Numbered from the stretch's first letter, positions 37,760-51,645 are shown. The stretch: DNA of 64,000 nt from Plectrocnemia conspersa (GCA_009617715.1 VTFK01000152.1:1-64000), one strand, 5' to 3'. Translations and numbers: made by a program. The notes: a model not told the origin generated them from the letters alone.

Positions 37760-38860
37760 GAATTGGAATAAATGATTGATTTTCAGATAGGAAATTTTGA
37801 GTGGAGTTACTGCTTTAACTAAAGTAACAGGCAAAAAATATATATTATGAATTTTGATTTACGTTCTGAACCACCAACCTGTTTTCAAGTCATCTCTCCA
37901 TCTCCTTATGCCATGCCGTTGGCATCATAATCGCGAGATCATAAATCGCGTCGAAGGAAACGTTAATTATAGCGTTCGTGCGATGAGAACGCATTGTTTC
38001 GGTTTTTACGTCTAGCCAAAGGGTCAAGAGTTACGGATCCTGAACGAGACCAGATTTGCGCGTCACTCTTCTCGGACTCGTGACGATTCCAGGTAAATTT
38101 GCATTGGCAATCGTCACACTTTTGACATTCGCTTTTTAGCCATTGTTTGGGCCTCGGAACGCCCCCGCGACACCTTCGAAAGGAAATTGGAACGAGGATG
38201 TAGACATTATACTAAGTATCTAAAATATAATTCATGTCTTTACAAAGTTTACGCAAATCGAGTTATTTTACGCTTACGTAAGCAATTCGTTGAAATGAGT
38301 AACGAAAAAAATATTTATAGTGTTTATAATGCGCTCGCATAAAATTACCTGACATAAACAACTATTAGATTGACTTTTATTTATTTAATTGCAGATATAT
38401 TTATCGTTACACGCTCATGACAGTATAAAGAAGCGTTTTTCAGAGACATGACAAATATTTGGTTAGACGTGTATGTATTATTATGTACATGCCGTTTCTG
38501 AACATGTTCCACTATTACATATTTATCTAGCTTAAAAAAATGACTTCGCCCACGTTTTGTTCCCGGATATATCGCATCTTTCAAGGCGGAGTTAGCACAT
38601 ATAATATTTTGTATTAATAGTATTCAAATAATATTTTGGATGGTTGCTCGTGACACTGCGATATACAATTGACCACGATAGAAGCATTCATCTCAAGTTT
38701 ATTATTATCCAGTGGTGTAGTGCAAAATAAAACTAAACAGTGCGGTATTTTATTTTTAACCTACCTCCCCACTTTTTTGTTATTTAAAAAATATATGTCC
38801 TCATATTGGTAATTCAATTGTTTATGAAAAAAATCAAATGCTATTTAATAAATATTCTTA
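37760..38860. other. Spacer with a GC-richer patch
   Basis: No gene identified. 37900-38200 is clearly GC-richer than its surroundings, with several CG dinucleotides and 'gattccaggtaaat', which could be a 5' splice site of an untranslated exon. I cannot assign it. Confidence 0.3.
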
Positions 38861-38889
38861 CTTGTTGATATTATGGTGTTTTAAACTTC

Positions 38890-39200
38890 ATAAAATACTT
38901 CCATACTGCACCTTCTTCAACATCTTGGACTTTGCAATCGCGCGTCTGTGCTTCAACTGCTGGTCCATGTGTTCTTAACAATTTTTTTCTATCAAGTTTT
39001 GGGTTCCACATTGCAATCGGTGGACTATGAAGTGAAATAAATATAAGGTTATTAGTATGTTTAAAAAGTAAACTGGATCGAGTATCTGTTAAAATTTAAT
39101 TCATACAACTAAATCCTCTTTCACACACTGCACAACTACATGATACAGTTTTTAAACATTTTATTAGTGAATTTTGTGGAATACACGTCCATTATTGTCT
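38890..39200 (-). pseudogene. Degenerate hAT-like (ZMYM/KIAA1586-type) fragment
   Basis: On the minus strand, interrupted by stops, a C-terminal hAT-like block can be read: CAVCERGFSCMN, then ILTDTRSSLLFKHTNNLIF, then SPPIAMWNPKLDRKKLLRTHGP. This is the order seen in domesticated and mobile hAT-derived proteins of the KIAA1586/ZMYM6 type. No intact frame exists. Confidence 0.6.
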
Positions 39201-39859
39201 GAAAATTTTATTAGTTGATTCGATTTCCGCATTATTCAAAGTATCTATTATTTTTTCAAAGGGTTGTTCTTAAGCTCTTTTTTTTAAAAAAAAAATTGCA
39301 CTCAAATGTGCATTTGATTTCATATGACCAATAATTTTTGTTCTCAATGATTTTATATGTAAAGCCCTCGAATTTCCATTATATTCTCTGTTCCTTTAAA
39401 ATATACGTTCTTGTATTTTTAATATTGAAAGATTTTTTACTTTGCTACGCGATATACAACCAATTTTTCCATTTTCACTATTTATCCACGAATATTTTCC
39501 GCATATCTGCCGTACAAACAATCAGCCAGGATGATGGAGCTTTTGTAAATTTTGCTTAAAAGATCCATTTCCAGTTATTATTACTTATTAAATTGATGCA
39601 GATTACTTATTAATAACTCCCGACTCAAAAATTTTATTCGACTGGTTTATTTTTTTTAACCATTTGCTTTATTTAAGTAACTTATTTTTTCTATATTAAG
39701 TCAAACGAAATATTTTATTAGAAATCATTTCAATGCATCATGGTTTGTCCGCTTTTTGGTGTTTCACCATGACTTAAAAATATAATAGTTATCTTTACCG
39801 AATTTCCATATGATGATGGCGCGATTTTATATTTTTATTTTAGATATTGTTCAAACCGA

Positions 39860-40070
39860 ATTTTGGTCAACAGGAGAGCGCAAAAACAATTATCACTTCT
39901 CAGAAGTCAAAAATTCACGCCAAAGGCAATAAAATCGTGTCGGCGCCGTCGCAGTGGGAACGCTCGGTATCGATCGTTCCGACTGCGACGGCGCCGTCAC
40001 GATTTTATTGCTTTTGGCGTGGATTTTTGAATTCTGAGAAGCTATAATTGTTTTATTGGTCAAAAAATAA
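39860..40070. repeat. Foldback repeat with GC-rich centre
   Basis: A palindromic unit of about 210 bp: the left arm (caattatcacttctcagaag ... aataaaatcgtg ... cggcgccgtcgcag) is the near-complement of the right arm, around CGCTCGGTATCGATCG. Half of a related unit lies at 59400-59560. Probably a small foldback transposon. Confidence 0.8.
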
Positions 40071-40074
40071 TAAC

Positions 40075-41480
40075 AGTTACACCAGTCTAACGAGAGGGAG
40101 ACAAACTTCTGAAATTTGCATGACGCATTTTATTTCAAAAAATCCAAAAAGGTAATTATTCGCAAATATTTTGAAAATTATGTTTTTTGTATAAAATGCT
40201 ATTTATTTAACAGATGTGTATTTGGACTGCGCTGAGTATTTTCCCCCCTTCCGGGAAATTGAAAAATCTGGTAAGAGTTATTGCACAAAATAATAATGTA
40301 AAAAGAAAAATTCATCATAGTCATCAATGATTCGAATAGTTTATAGATTTTTTATTTAATATTCGAATAGTTGAAAATTACGAATTATAGAGAGTCCTAT
40401 TACAAATAATAATATACTGTCTGATTTTATCAAATACAACAGTATTATTTTTGCTGATGGATTTAATTCATAATGTGCAATACATACATTTAAAGCTAGA
40501 TTAATAATTTTAAAAGATGATATGTATAAATCAGTTAATTCATACTAATTTTATGATACTAGTTCAACTATCGTGGTTTTTGTATACTATTAGCATTTAT
40601 ATTTTATTTTTCCATGAATACTTTAGAGTTCAGATCCTATATGAACGCAAATTTATCGGTAGTGTCAAAATTTATGATATTATATTGCTTCGGAGAATCC
40701 AAAGAGATTTAACGTGGATTAACGAAGGCTAATTATTAAATACATAAATCTATCATTCTACGTTTCCCAATTTATGATTTGATTTTTTATAATCATTATA
40801 TTTTCCGCTATGTTTTATTTTGAAGTGAAATTCGTAATTATGTTTATGACAGCAACTATTATAATCATCTCAATTATTTGTATACTTTACTAGCTTTAAA
40901 AAAAATACCATTTATACAATTAGCTTTAAAATACATACTAAATGAATTTCAATAAAAATTAAAATAATTCTCCCTGCGTGGCTTAGTATTTCCTTAAAAT
41001 AAAAACTCTTTATTAGAAAAATCGCGAATTTTATTACTGTACATCTATATATTTCTATAGCTCTATTTATTACATTAAAATATCATTTATAGGACTTTAA
41101 GAACTGAGTTAGTAAAATAAGTTTTATAAAGTAAGGTTGCATTTAGTGCAATAACGGACATAAAGTTTAACATAAGTGTAAAAAAAAAACAAATCCAGTA
41201 CTCAGTAACTGACCTTTCACTGAAATACAATGGTGTCATTTTTACAATGAATCCACAACTTTATAGTTTGCAGGCGGTAGGTAAAACCCGATGCAGGTTG
41301 AGATTCACAAAGAAAAAAAAAGTTAAACGTTGTACATTCGAACGCACAGTATGAGGCATTGACTATCTCATATTATCATCTGATGAAGAGTTTCAATTAT
41401 TTTATTCTAATTAAGCTTGGGTCGTATTTTCCGTTATCCGTCGGGGTCTTCCATCGGAGAAGCGGACCTTGAAAACACAC
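40075..41480. other. AT-rich spacer upstream of repeat-protein gene
   Basis: No supported gene; presumably contains upstream regulatory DNA of the gene starting at 41542. Confidence 0.4.
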
Positions 41481-41486
41481 AACAAC

Positions 41487-41494
41487 TATAAAAT
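41487..41494 (+). promoter_or_regulatory. TATA box of the Gly/Ser/Asn-rich protein gene
   Basis: TATAAAAT, 55 bp upstream of the start codon, a spacing that allows a short 5' leader beginning near 41518. Confidence 0.7.
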
Positions 41495-41541
41495 ACGACC
41501 TCAGGTTCAATCCAAGAATCATTATTGCGAATCGAGTCAAC

Positions 41542-44500
41542 ATGGAAGGACCTGTGCTTTTTGTCTTTCTATTGACAATAGCTGCCTGCGCACCCCACGG
41601 ACACATATGTGAGTTTAACAACAAAATCATTTTAATACAATAAACTATTTTCATAAATATTTATATGCGATTTATTTAAAGTGACACCTACACTGAATCT
41701 TTACAATGCATGACCTAAAAAACAAACTATTATGCTTTAGCTAATCTTGTCATTAAATAAAATAATTCTGGTTACTTATATTAAAAATAGACATTCTAAA
41801 CAATTGATTAATCATATCTTAAATTTGTTCTTAATATTTTTTGCAAATGATTACATTTTTTATATGAAAAATGTTTTTGATCTTAGTTTGTTCGTAGTTT
41901 GTGAAGGGATATATTAATAATAATTACTCAATAGTTACAATATATTATTATTAATAATAACACTTATAAGATAGTTTGATTTGTATGTAAAATAATAGTA
42001 GTAACTCCGATTTTGCTTTGATAAAATATTGATTATATTAATTATTGCTTTTATAATATATTTCTAACATATTGTCAGTTTATGTTAAATAGTGTGAAAT
42101 CTATTTTTTTAGTTGTTTTAATAGTAAAGCAATATACGATTTTTAAATACGATAAAAATAATAGTAGAGCAATATATGATTTTTTTTATACATTTACATA
42201 TATTTTTATTTTTTTAATGAAAAATATTTGGCTCTTATATAATTTTTGGTTTTATTTTTCTATTATTAATGATTGAGCTTATGTGTTATTAAACTAACAG
42301 GTTTAATTACGACAAGATTAGTCACTTTAAATCGAAACCGGTTAATTCGTGAAATTACTAAATAAGTGCTTTCTCAAAAGTTTTCCTATTTTATTATATA
42401 TAAAATAACAATTTCATATTCTTAAAGTTTTCCTGTTTAATTATAATATTTTTTAAATTGCATTCTAACATATAACTTACTTATAAAAATAGCGCAAAAC
42501 ACTTTTAATAAGCTTGAAATTAAGTTAACAAAAACTCTCTAATTAACTCTAAAAAATCACTCTAAGAAAAGCAAACAAATATATTTAAATACAGTCATAT
42601 TCTAAGAATAGTAATGAATCACTTTGTATTAAACGAAAACTATAATAAAAAAAATACTAGCGTTCTCACAATCAAAAACCCCGGATTCCGGATCTGTTGT
42701 CGATTAATTCGTTATATCGTAGTTATTCGCCTAAATCTATTTTTAATTATATAATAAAGTATTACACAGGTATTATATATAAATAAAAATTGGCAATTAA
42801 ATTTACAAAAATTTATTTGTAAAAATTTGAACTAATTGAAAAGCATATTTTTTATTTTAATTTTATTTATTGCCGATTATTTTTTTTTAAAATTACACTC
42901 ACAATAAACTATTATATATATATTTAAAAAAATAAGAACTGAGCAATTCTACTTGAAAATATCATAATCTAGATCAGGGGTCTTTAACCTTTGTTGTAAT
43001 CAACGTCGCAGTAACTTAATTTAGTGCAACTGCAAAATAATTTTTGGATCGGGGAAGCTTAAAAATAGTTACTTAAATCTATCTTTTTATTGTCAAACAT
43101 ACATGGTTGTTACAGAGCAATGTTTAGATTTATGGAGGAAAATCAAAATTTGTAACACTGGAGAAAAACACCCATCGCCCATTAGGGAATCTTGAATCGC
43201 CCATTAGTTACAAACCAGGTTGTTGACCACTGATCTAGATCCGAAAATTTACATTAAAATAAATCCAATATGTAATATGTATCATTGTTTAACATAATCA
43301 ATGATAAAAAATATTTTTTGAGTAATTTGTCATAGCAAAAAAATATTTAATAAAACAGTTTGTAGAAATTTATTTCAATAAAATCGACGATATCTGGAAA
43401 AAACATGACTTTTAAAACAAGTAGTATTTAATCTAATGTCACACTAAGTGATAAATCAAAGCTCAATTATACGTATAAAATTAGTTATCTTTGTGGAAAA
43501 CATATTATTCGGACAAGGGAGTTTACCCAGATCTTTTTTACTTTATAATGACTTTTATAGCTTAAATGAAAAATATTGAATTAGACTCGTAACAACCAAA
43601 TATTTCCGCTACTATTTTTGCTGCTTATTTAAAACTAATAATATGTAAAAAAAATATATATTGTAGATCTATATATATATATAAAAACTAGCACGCGATT
43701 ATTTAATTAATATCTGTTCTGATAAAAAATTAGACTATTTTTTTTATTTATTCTAAATCTTAATATTTAAAAAATAATACATAAAATATTTATTTTTATT
43801 TTTTTCAAATAAGTACAAATAATGCAAAAAACACTCATTCAATAAAATATATTATATATTCTGAGCATTTTTGCAGTTACAAAAATAATTTGTTTTAACT
43901 TTAAAATCCTATAATCTAGAGCCGAAAATTACATTAAAATAATCTAACATAAAAATCAAGTTGACACTAAAAAGTCTAATTCTACATATTTGTAGTAAAC
44001 ATATTATTTTAATATTTTTCCTTAATAAGGTTAACTACCTTAAATCAGACGTGAACAATTGGAACTTATTTTTGCGGCTCGCGAACTTATTCATGTTTTT
44101 AAAATAAAATTTAAAAAAGGTCCCTTTGTACATTTTTGTTCGTTTATGGATGCTGATGAGAGCTAAAAAAATACCTCAGATAAAAATATCTAAGGTAACT
44201 TTTTTTAGCTTACACCCGAAATGTTTGTAAAAGAAAACATGGCCAGCGTGTTAAAAGAAGTTGGACAGTGTTGCCTTAGATAAAACAGTTTTTATTTCAA
44301 GAAAAGAATCAAAAAAAATATTTTTTTACTCAAAAACCCCTTACATTTAAATATATTTAATATATATTACGAATCTTTTTTTAACATAATAAACCATTAA
44401 AATATTTTTCCGTAAGTAATCAAAGCAAAAGATATCATAGTTTTAAAAAAGCCGAAAATTCCAAATAAAATTAAGAACATCTAAAAAACAAGTTCTTTCA

Positions 44501-47500
44501 ATACAAAAATCTATAAAGTCTAATTTTACATATAATATAAATCCTTGTGAAAAACTTATTGTTAAAGGTAGTTATCCTAGATAAAACAGCTTTTATTTTA
44601 TTTTACTTAACAACAACCAAATATATTCGAAACCAAGAAACTAATATGCGATTAGATTTTTAGAATCCAATTTCTGAATTCAGAACGGAGTAAATTTGTG
44701 TCAAGATTCGCTATGTAAAAAAAATTGAGTATCCGTTGAAGCGATTTTTTTTAAAGCGCCTGCATAATACAAAACTTGTTTTAAGCCAACCGAATTACTG
44801 GTTATATATTTAAAAAAAACGGTTCCTTGCATCTTTTTTTCAACAAAATTATATGAATCATTTTTAAAAATTATTCATACTATGTATATTAATGAATATT
44901 ATTTTTTATTTGTTGATTTTATTATAAATCATAACTGTAATCGCTTGATTTAACATTTATTGTCATTCCAATCGATAACGTGAATCATTATACTCACGAT
45001 TTTCATAAGGTGTCATGTCACGAATGACCGCTATAACAATTATTCCTTTAATGTCACAAAGGGTCACAAAAATTACAACGTAAGATTCACATCTCGATTA
45101 CAATTATTGCTCTTCAAGAGTTTCTTCATATAGATTTTTTACGATGTTTTCCGGTTACAACTCGACAGCATTGTTGCATATATTTAATTGATAATGATTA
45201 TTGATTTTTTATATATTGACATAATATACAATAAATATATGCAATTCCCATAGGTTTATTTTATTAGTCCAATTACTTGCAAATAACTGTGTAAATTAAT
45301 AAGAGATACAGGATTTACGGAATCCATCTAACGCCTCTTCTTCTTGTGGGAATTCCAACACATTTAAATGCTAATGATGTGTAAAAAATGTATTAAATCA
45401 CGTCATTGTTTGATATGACAAGACAAGCTTCATGTTTGCTTCATTTTTTGCAGCTTCATCAATCAAGGGCGGATCATACAGCGGATCTTCAAGCTATGCT
45501 CAATCGAGTGCTTCCAGCTTTGCATCATCCGGAAGTTATAGCTTCAACGGCAATGGACAGTCAAATCAGGCACATCCTGTCAATTTAGGAACGGCTGGAG
45601 CTGGAGCTGGAGCTGGTTCTTTTGCTGGAGCAAATTCGGGAGCATCTGCTGCAGCGATGGGTGGATCATTTTCTTTGGGACTGCCAGGGTTTAGTATTGG
45701 TTTTGGCACCAATACTCCTTCTGGAACCGTAACAGGATCTAATATTCCACATAACGCTAATGCTGGAGCATCTGCTGTAGCTCAAAATGCTCCAAATAAC
45801 AATTATGCAGGCGGAGCAACAGTTACAAATTTAAACAAAGAGAATCACAAAAATGGAGAACATTATGGTGTAGGAATAGCAGGATCGATTTCCAACATTG
45901 GCCTAACGCACGCTACTGTTTCTCCGTCTAGGCCTGTCGATAGTTACGGACAACCTGTAAAAGATGAATATTCAAACTATGGACAATCTCAAAGCGCAAA
46001 TGGCATAAATACAGGCGCTACTTATGGACATGTTACTAAACAGCCGGAGAGCGGAACATACAACCATAACGCTGCACCCCAGACTAAGCCAGCAGTAATA
46101 TCTGTAGAATACACTGGAGTTAATAATAACAATAATTATAACAAAGAAGCTGGTAGTGCCAGTTTGAGCGGAACTTATGCCAACACTGGAAGCACATATA
46201 ATCATAATTTAGGAGCAGTAGAACATAAAAATCCGACGTTTTCTGTTAATGCGCCTCAAACTAAACCAGCAGTATTAACCGTCGAGTTCACTGGGAACAA
46301 CAATCAATATAATAAGGAGCAGGGAAGTTCCAGTTTAAGCGGCACTTATGGAAACACTGGAAACGCATACAATCATAACTCAGGAGCAGTAAAACAAAAA
46401 CATCCGACTTTTGCAGTTCATGTGCCTCAAACTAAACCAGCTCTAATATCTAGTAATACTCAAGCCGGCGCGAGTGGAACTTATGCCAACACTGGAAGTG
46501 CCTATAATTATAACTCTGGAGCAACAGAACAAAAAATTCCGACGTTTGCTGTTAATGTAGCTCAAACTAAACCAGCTGTAATACCAATGAATAATTATGG
46601 AACATACGGAAGCACTTATAATCATAACTCAGGAGCATTGGATCAAAATCATCAAACTTTTGCTATGAACGTGCCTCAAACTAAACCAGCAGTAACTGTT
46701 CAGTTCAGCGGAAACAATAATCAATATAACAAGGAGCATGGAAGTGCTAGTTTGAGTGGTACTTATGGCACTGGAAGCACGAGCGGTTCATACAATCATA
46801 ACTTAGGAACAGTAGGACAAAAACATCCTACGTTTTCTGTTAACGTGCCTCAGACTAAACCATCATTAGTATCCGTCCACACTGGTGGTTATCAAGGAAC
46901 TCCTGTCACTGTAGCAGTAGATCACAAAAAGCCTCATCCTCAAAAATACTCTGGATCGTTCGGAGGTGCTCCCGGAGTCTTAACAGCGACTGGACCAGCT
47001 CCGAATTATCCTCACGGGATAATCATTTCAAAACCAGCTCTTCACGCAGTTTCATTGACTGGATCAGAAAACTACGCTACTCAAAATACGCAGTACAAGG
47101 ATAAAGTTGGTTATACTGGATCTTTCGGAGGAGCTCCTGGAACATTGGTCGCTACAGGACCCGCGCCAAATTATCCATCAACGAACGATAAGCTGTACGT
47201 CAGTGCCAATAAAGATAATCAGCATCATAAATACACTGGCTCTTTCGGAGGAGCTCCTGGAATAATAATGGCAGCGGGTGCTCACAGCCAGGCTGGAAGT
47301 TTGAGCAACTCTGGAAGCTATCAAGGAGGTCAAACGGTCGTTTTACAAACCGGTCACAATGATAAAGGTTTCACACACGGCGGAGTTCAAGGAATCGCTT
47401 CTGCAAATCATCATCCTAGCGGCATGGGCGATTTGCAGATAAACAGCGATAGAAATAGTTATGGTTCTGGAACCGGTTTGGCGGGTGGCCACGCCGGATC

Positions 47501-49136
47501 CATCTCGGGGGCTACGGCGTCAGCTGGATCAGGAAGTCATGCTCAGAATGGATTGGTAGCTCATTCCTTTTCTGGGTCATCGGCTACAGCCAGTGCGTCC
47601 GCTAGCGCTGGATCTGTGAATTATGGATATGGAGGAAATTGTGGAGGATGCCAAGGAGTCAAAGGGAACGCGGCTGGTGGATGGTCTGGAGCTGGAGCTG
47701 GAGCTGGAGCAGGAGCAGGAGCAGGAGCTGGTGGTCACACAGGAACATACGGCCTAACGAACGTCCATAATCTAGGCACCTACTCAGGATATGGTAAGAA
47801 TTCGGTTTGATAACGAATAAGAGACCTAATATATGGTGTACTAATTTAGATATTTCAGATACATTACAGTTATTCCATTGATTGTTAGTTCCGATTCAAT
47901 TACAGAACTTAATTTAAGTTTAAAATCGTGTTAAAAATTAAATTTATGTTGATATCACACTATATAGAACAGTGGATTTCAAACTTTTTTGCATGAAACC
48001 TGCTTTTTAGAACATTTTTTTTAACTTTCTTAATTCTCATTATTATATTATATATTATTATATGTATAGAATAAAACCCATACTAATTTTTGAAGGATGA
48101 TTTTTTTGTGAAAAAAATGACTCAATATTGTACCGCAAAGCGAAAAATTTCACGATCAAAGTATATTTATTTATAGTAGCATAATATATTTATATACTGG
48201 TATCTAGCGAGTGAAAGTTTTTGAAATGTTTTACAGTTATTAAAATAGATGTCACTGGTCTACAAACTTTTTTCTTCATTTTTTTCGTATTCACATATAA
48301 ATCAGACTACTGAAAATTAGATCCAGTTTTAAAATAATAAAATGATTAAAGAAACATAATTCATAATTATATATGTCTCTTCTCTATATCTATGTACATA
48401 CTATGTCCAACAAGCTACTAATGCAAACGCCAAACAAATACCATGTTCACTTTCATAAAATAGAAACGTGGTAACGACCATTGGCGTTTGCAACGTAACT
48501 CTTTGAGTTATGCAAATATTTTGGTCATATTTACACTAGTCAATCGATAAGATAATGAGCCAAACAAAGGTATGTCGTATAATCGTGTTTGTATACATTT
48601 TGAAGGTAATCCGAAATGGGGGAGTGTGGCTTCAGACCTTTACGCCATCAAAAGTGGCATAGTTCACGGATTAGTTAATGGGATGACAGGTGGTATGTTA
48701 ACAGGTGGGGCAGTGAAGCCAATTGGGCATCATCGAGGAAAACTAGGAGTTCGACACCAACATGGTAATTGATGAGAGACTGCTTCAGAAAATTTGGCAC
48801 GAAAGCACTGGTTTTAAAATAATAATTGGATCTTCAGCACCAAAAATATACTATTGATCACACCTTTGTCACCAATAAATATATATTACATTTTATCAAG
48901 TAAAAAGCACTGATATAAAAAAATAAAAACATACTATTAAAAGAAGTATTTAAAAATATATGCAATTACCATATATTTAAGTAACTTGCACTGGTTTGAT
49001 TATATAGTTAATTTAACGCATCAAAAATGGACTATCGATGTGTATAAAAAATGTGTTAAAATAATAAATTAATATTTTATCTTGTTATTTTTTAGGGTTG
49101 ACTGGCAAAGGCTTGAAATTTCAGGTCCATGTATAA
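41542..49136 (+). CDS. Secreted Gly/Ser/Asn/Tyr-rich repeat protein (silk/cuticle-like), spliced
   Basis: Reconstructed from splice signals. Exon 1, 41542-41608, encodes a signal peptide (MEGPVLFVFLLTIAACAPHG) and ends at gtgagt. Exon 2, 45454-47793, after ttttttgcag, carries nearly all of the protein. Exon 3, 49096-49136, after ttattttttag, gives GLTGKGLKFQVHV and a stop. All junctions are phase 1 and the sum is 815 residues. Exon 2 shows an N-terminal Ser/Gly/Ala part with GAGAGAG, then about six modules of roughly 60 residues with PQTKPA, YNKE.GS.SLSGTY and YNHN.GA motifs, then three YTGSFGGAPG...ATGPAPNYP modules, and a Gly/Ser/Ala tail with a longer GAGAGAG run. Such composition is typical of extracellular structural proteins; silk, cuticle or eggshell are all possible. 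Exon 3 and a possible extra exon (48606-48764) are less certain than exons 1 and 2. If the donor at 47794 is not used, the frame stops at 47808-47810. Confidence 0.8.
42940..44640. repeat. Degenerate repeats in the first intron
   Basis: Three strongly decayed copies of a module containing 'tctaga.ccgaaaatt.acattaaaata' and later 'aagtctaatt.tacatat' and 'gtgaaaaacttatt' lie near 42950-43540, 43900-44060 and 44445-44600. The first is split by a hAT MITE. Confidence 0.5.
42975..43232. mobile_element. hAT MITE in intron, TSD ATCTAGAT
   Basis: Ends CAGGGGTCTTTAACC / GGTTGTTGACCACTG with the 8-bp duplication ATCTAGAT on both sides (42967-42974, 43233-43240). It lies in the first intron of the repeat-protein gene. 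No coding sequence. Confidence 0.92.
48606..48764 (+). CDS. Possible additional exon of the repeat-protein gene
   Basis: An open stretch of 53 codons (GNPKWGSVASDLYAIKSGIV, later TGGMLTGGAVKP, ending RGKLGVRHQHG) bounded by a weak acceptor (ttttgaag) and a plausible donor (G|gtaatt). Both boundaries are phase 1, so it could be included without changing frame. Several other AG sites inside it have the same phase. Gly-rich content fits the gene, but the acceptor is poor and it may be chance. Confidence 0.35.
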
Positions 49137-49139
49137 ATC

Positions 49140-50800
49140 TGAAAATGACCAAGAAAACTCCAGAATAACTGAATATTGACGACAGTGTTTTATTCTGATG
49201 TGATACCTATTATTTAATTTTAATTTTATTACACTTTTATTTAATACGAAAAAATATGTGATACGACATATATTTATGTATGCATGTTTATACAATTGCA
49301 ATAAATTATTTTTTATTATATTATTGTTTATTATAAATTATTTAAATGTGCATTATATAATAATTATATTAGTATTTGCCATAAAATATTTTTATGAACT
49401 GTTAACATCAATTATTCATGTTGTAATTATTATAATTATATATTATAATATAATTACTAAAGTCAATAAAAATAAATGTACAACATAAACATTTTGAAAT
49501 AAATAAAATATTATCATTGTCAATCGAGAAGTATTTATAACTATTAATCAGTTCTAAGAAAATCCATATTAAAATAATGGTTTATTATGTTAAGTTTATT
49601 TTATATATAAATATACCCATCAGGAATTTACGACCTTGTTTTGTGTGTGCCATCTATTGTAATTGCTACATACTGTCAATGCCAATTAGCAAATCTTAAA
49701 GCAACTCATGCTATGGAATTTATTTTATTAGTAATAGACCTTTTTGTGAAAATATGAAAAAAAATCGAGAGTTATTTTGTAATTATTGTTCTTAAAACAT
49801 TTGCATTATTTATTCTTAACGTCATTGTCACACAGTTCTCTAGGTTAAAGAGCTTTTTTTTTTAATGAGAAATTTATTTAAGTGTGTTCAACATCCTTGT
49901 AAAAACAATTAAAAAATCTCACATACTAAGTAAAGTATGTTTTTTTATTACATTAAAAATGGAAAATATTCTCCTTGACATTTTTTTGCGTCCGAATTCT
50001 GTATTATAATACGCTAACGTAAACTTCACGTCTAAGATCAAAGAAAGATGTAAATTGTCATCTGGAATATAAATTACATATGCATAATTATTTATTTTAG
50101 TTTACTACAAATATTGCATTATTAAATACAAATTAGGTATTACAAATGAAAACGAGAGTCATGAGATGTAGATTAATCGCCAAAAGAGTCTCTCCAGTTT
50201 TTTATGCTCTCTTGCTGAGTATTTGAGTAGCACTTGAGCAAGTGAAAGACAAACAATACAATTTAAAGTCAATACGGAATTAGAATAGAAATGAGAAAAA
50301 AATCAGAGGCATGTATATAAATGATGTTTCATGATCAAGAACAAAATAGATTTATTGAAAAAATCAATTGGTTACTTTAAAAAACATGTGTAAGGATAAC
50401 AAGATGTTTAGAATTGCTATTTGGAAACAATAGCTATTCTGGTTTAAAATGTTGCGCTTTATTATCATTAAAGCGGCATTTCTAACAGTTAAAATTTTTT
50501 TTTACATTTTCGTGAAATGTTGCGAATGTTGAAAACGTAACGGAATAGTTCTGCCTGAATTTAACAACTATATGCAAAGTATATGCAAAGCAAACAATCG
50601 AAACGTTAGGAATGGGTCGTCTAAATCTGAAATAAAGTTTAAAAATATTGTATGTTATACAAAAAATAAAGAGGTCAAATACTGAAGATCTGTTTGATAT
50701 AATTTTTGATTGTACTATACAGATATAATTCAGGCATCAGTATCGGATGGCGGTGTCGAATGCGAAACAGTGCAGGTTGCCCAAAAAGGTTATAGCAGGC
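49140..50800. other. AT-rich spacer, no gene
   Basis: Presumably the 3' untranslated region and flank of the repeat-protein gene; several AATAAA hexamers lie around 49225-49500. Confidence 0.4.
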
Positions 50801-50811
50801 GGTCGAGTCAA

Positions 50812-50819
50812 TATAAATA
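50812..50819 (+). promoter_or_regulatory. Possible orphan TATA box
   Basis: TATAAATA in a GC-richer, promoter-like patch (50740-50960). The first ATG after it (50879) opens a frame of only about 21 codons without a signal peptide, so no gene can be attached. Confidence 0.3.
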
Positions 50820-51637
50820 AGTCCTTTCAATGGCAGAGTTGTAGTAGAAGTAGCAGAACCCTTTTTGGTGCTTCTTGAAATGCGCGAGTGTGTGATAAAG
50901 CGAGTCTATCGCATGTGTCGCTCTCTTAATGACGTGAGCAAGTGACCTCTAACATAAGCTTCTACAAATGGAAAAAATATTTAGTAAAACTCATCCTCCC
51001 TTATATATGCCCCCTTTAATGAAGCTTGGGTATCCAGGGTGGCTTTCTATAAACGAAACCATTGTAATAGTTTTTTTTTGTTTAGCAAAACGTCCAGAAG
51101 AAAATGCCATTTGTCCAATACATTGTAGTGACAAACTGCTAAAAAGTTTTGGTTACGGTGATTAATGTTTATGTTCTTCGAAAGTCTGTTTTGGTCATTG
51201 TTTACGTCTGGCTTTTGGATGTTTTAATATGACGATTTATTTAGAGGGTTTGTTTATAAAGCACTTTGTAAAAAATGAGGCTTTCTATTAATTTTCTAAG
51301 AATAAATATAGGCCCTATAAAATTTCAACACAAGCGTATGGCGAATTTCTTCCCATAGCAATCCAGCGGAGAAAGCCGCGTGTTTTATGTCCAATTTGTT
51401 CACAATTAGCACAGTCGATGATGGCAGTATTGATGTTTGCTCACATTGGTCAATCGTTTCCTCTTTGTTTAATTTCCGCGCGTTATCTTCGGGAAAAGAA
51501 GCGCGCGATGAGCAAACACGCCACGCCACGTAACGCCTTCGGTTAAAAAGTGAATTTGTCAATTTTCGACTGAGCAAACAGAGGCACACCACCTCAAGGA
51601 TTTCTTGGGCAAATAAATTAAAGCCTAGACCGAAGAG

Positions 51638-51645
51638 TATATAAG
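51638..51645 (+). promoter_or_regulatory. TATA box of the Pro/Gln-rich protein gene
   Basis: TATATAAG, 65 bp upstream of the start codon at 51710. Confidence 0.75.

Noticed and set aside
41500..41515. tRNA B-box-like 'ggttcaatcc'
   Set aside because: No cloverleaf can be formed around it; it lies in the leader of a protein gene.
45432..47810. Identification as lepidopteran fibroin heavy chain because of GAGAGAG runs
   Set aside because: The runs are short and the bulk consists of different modules; only a general structural-protein call is supported.
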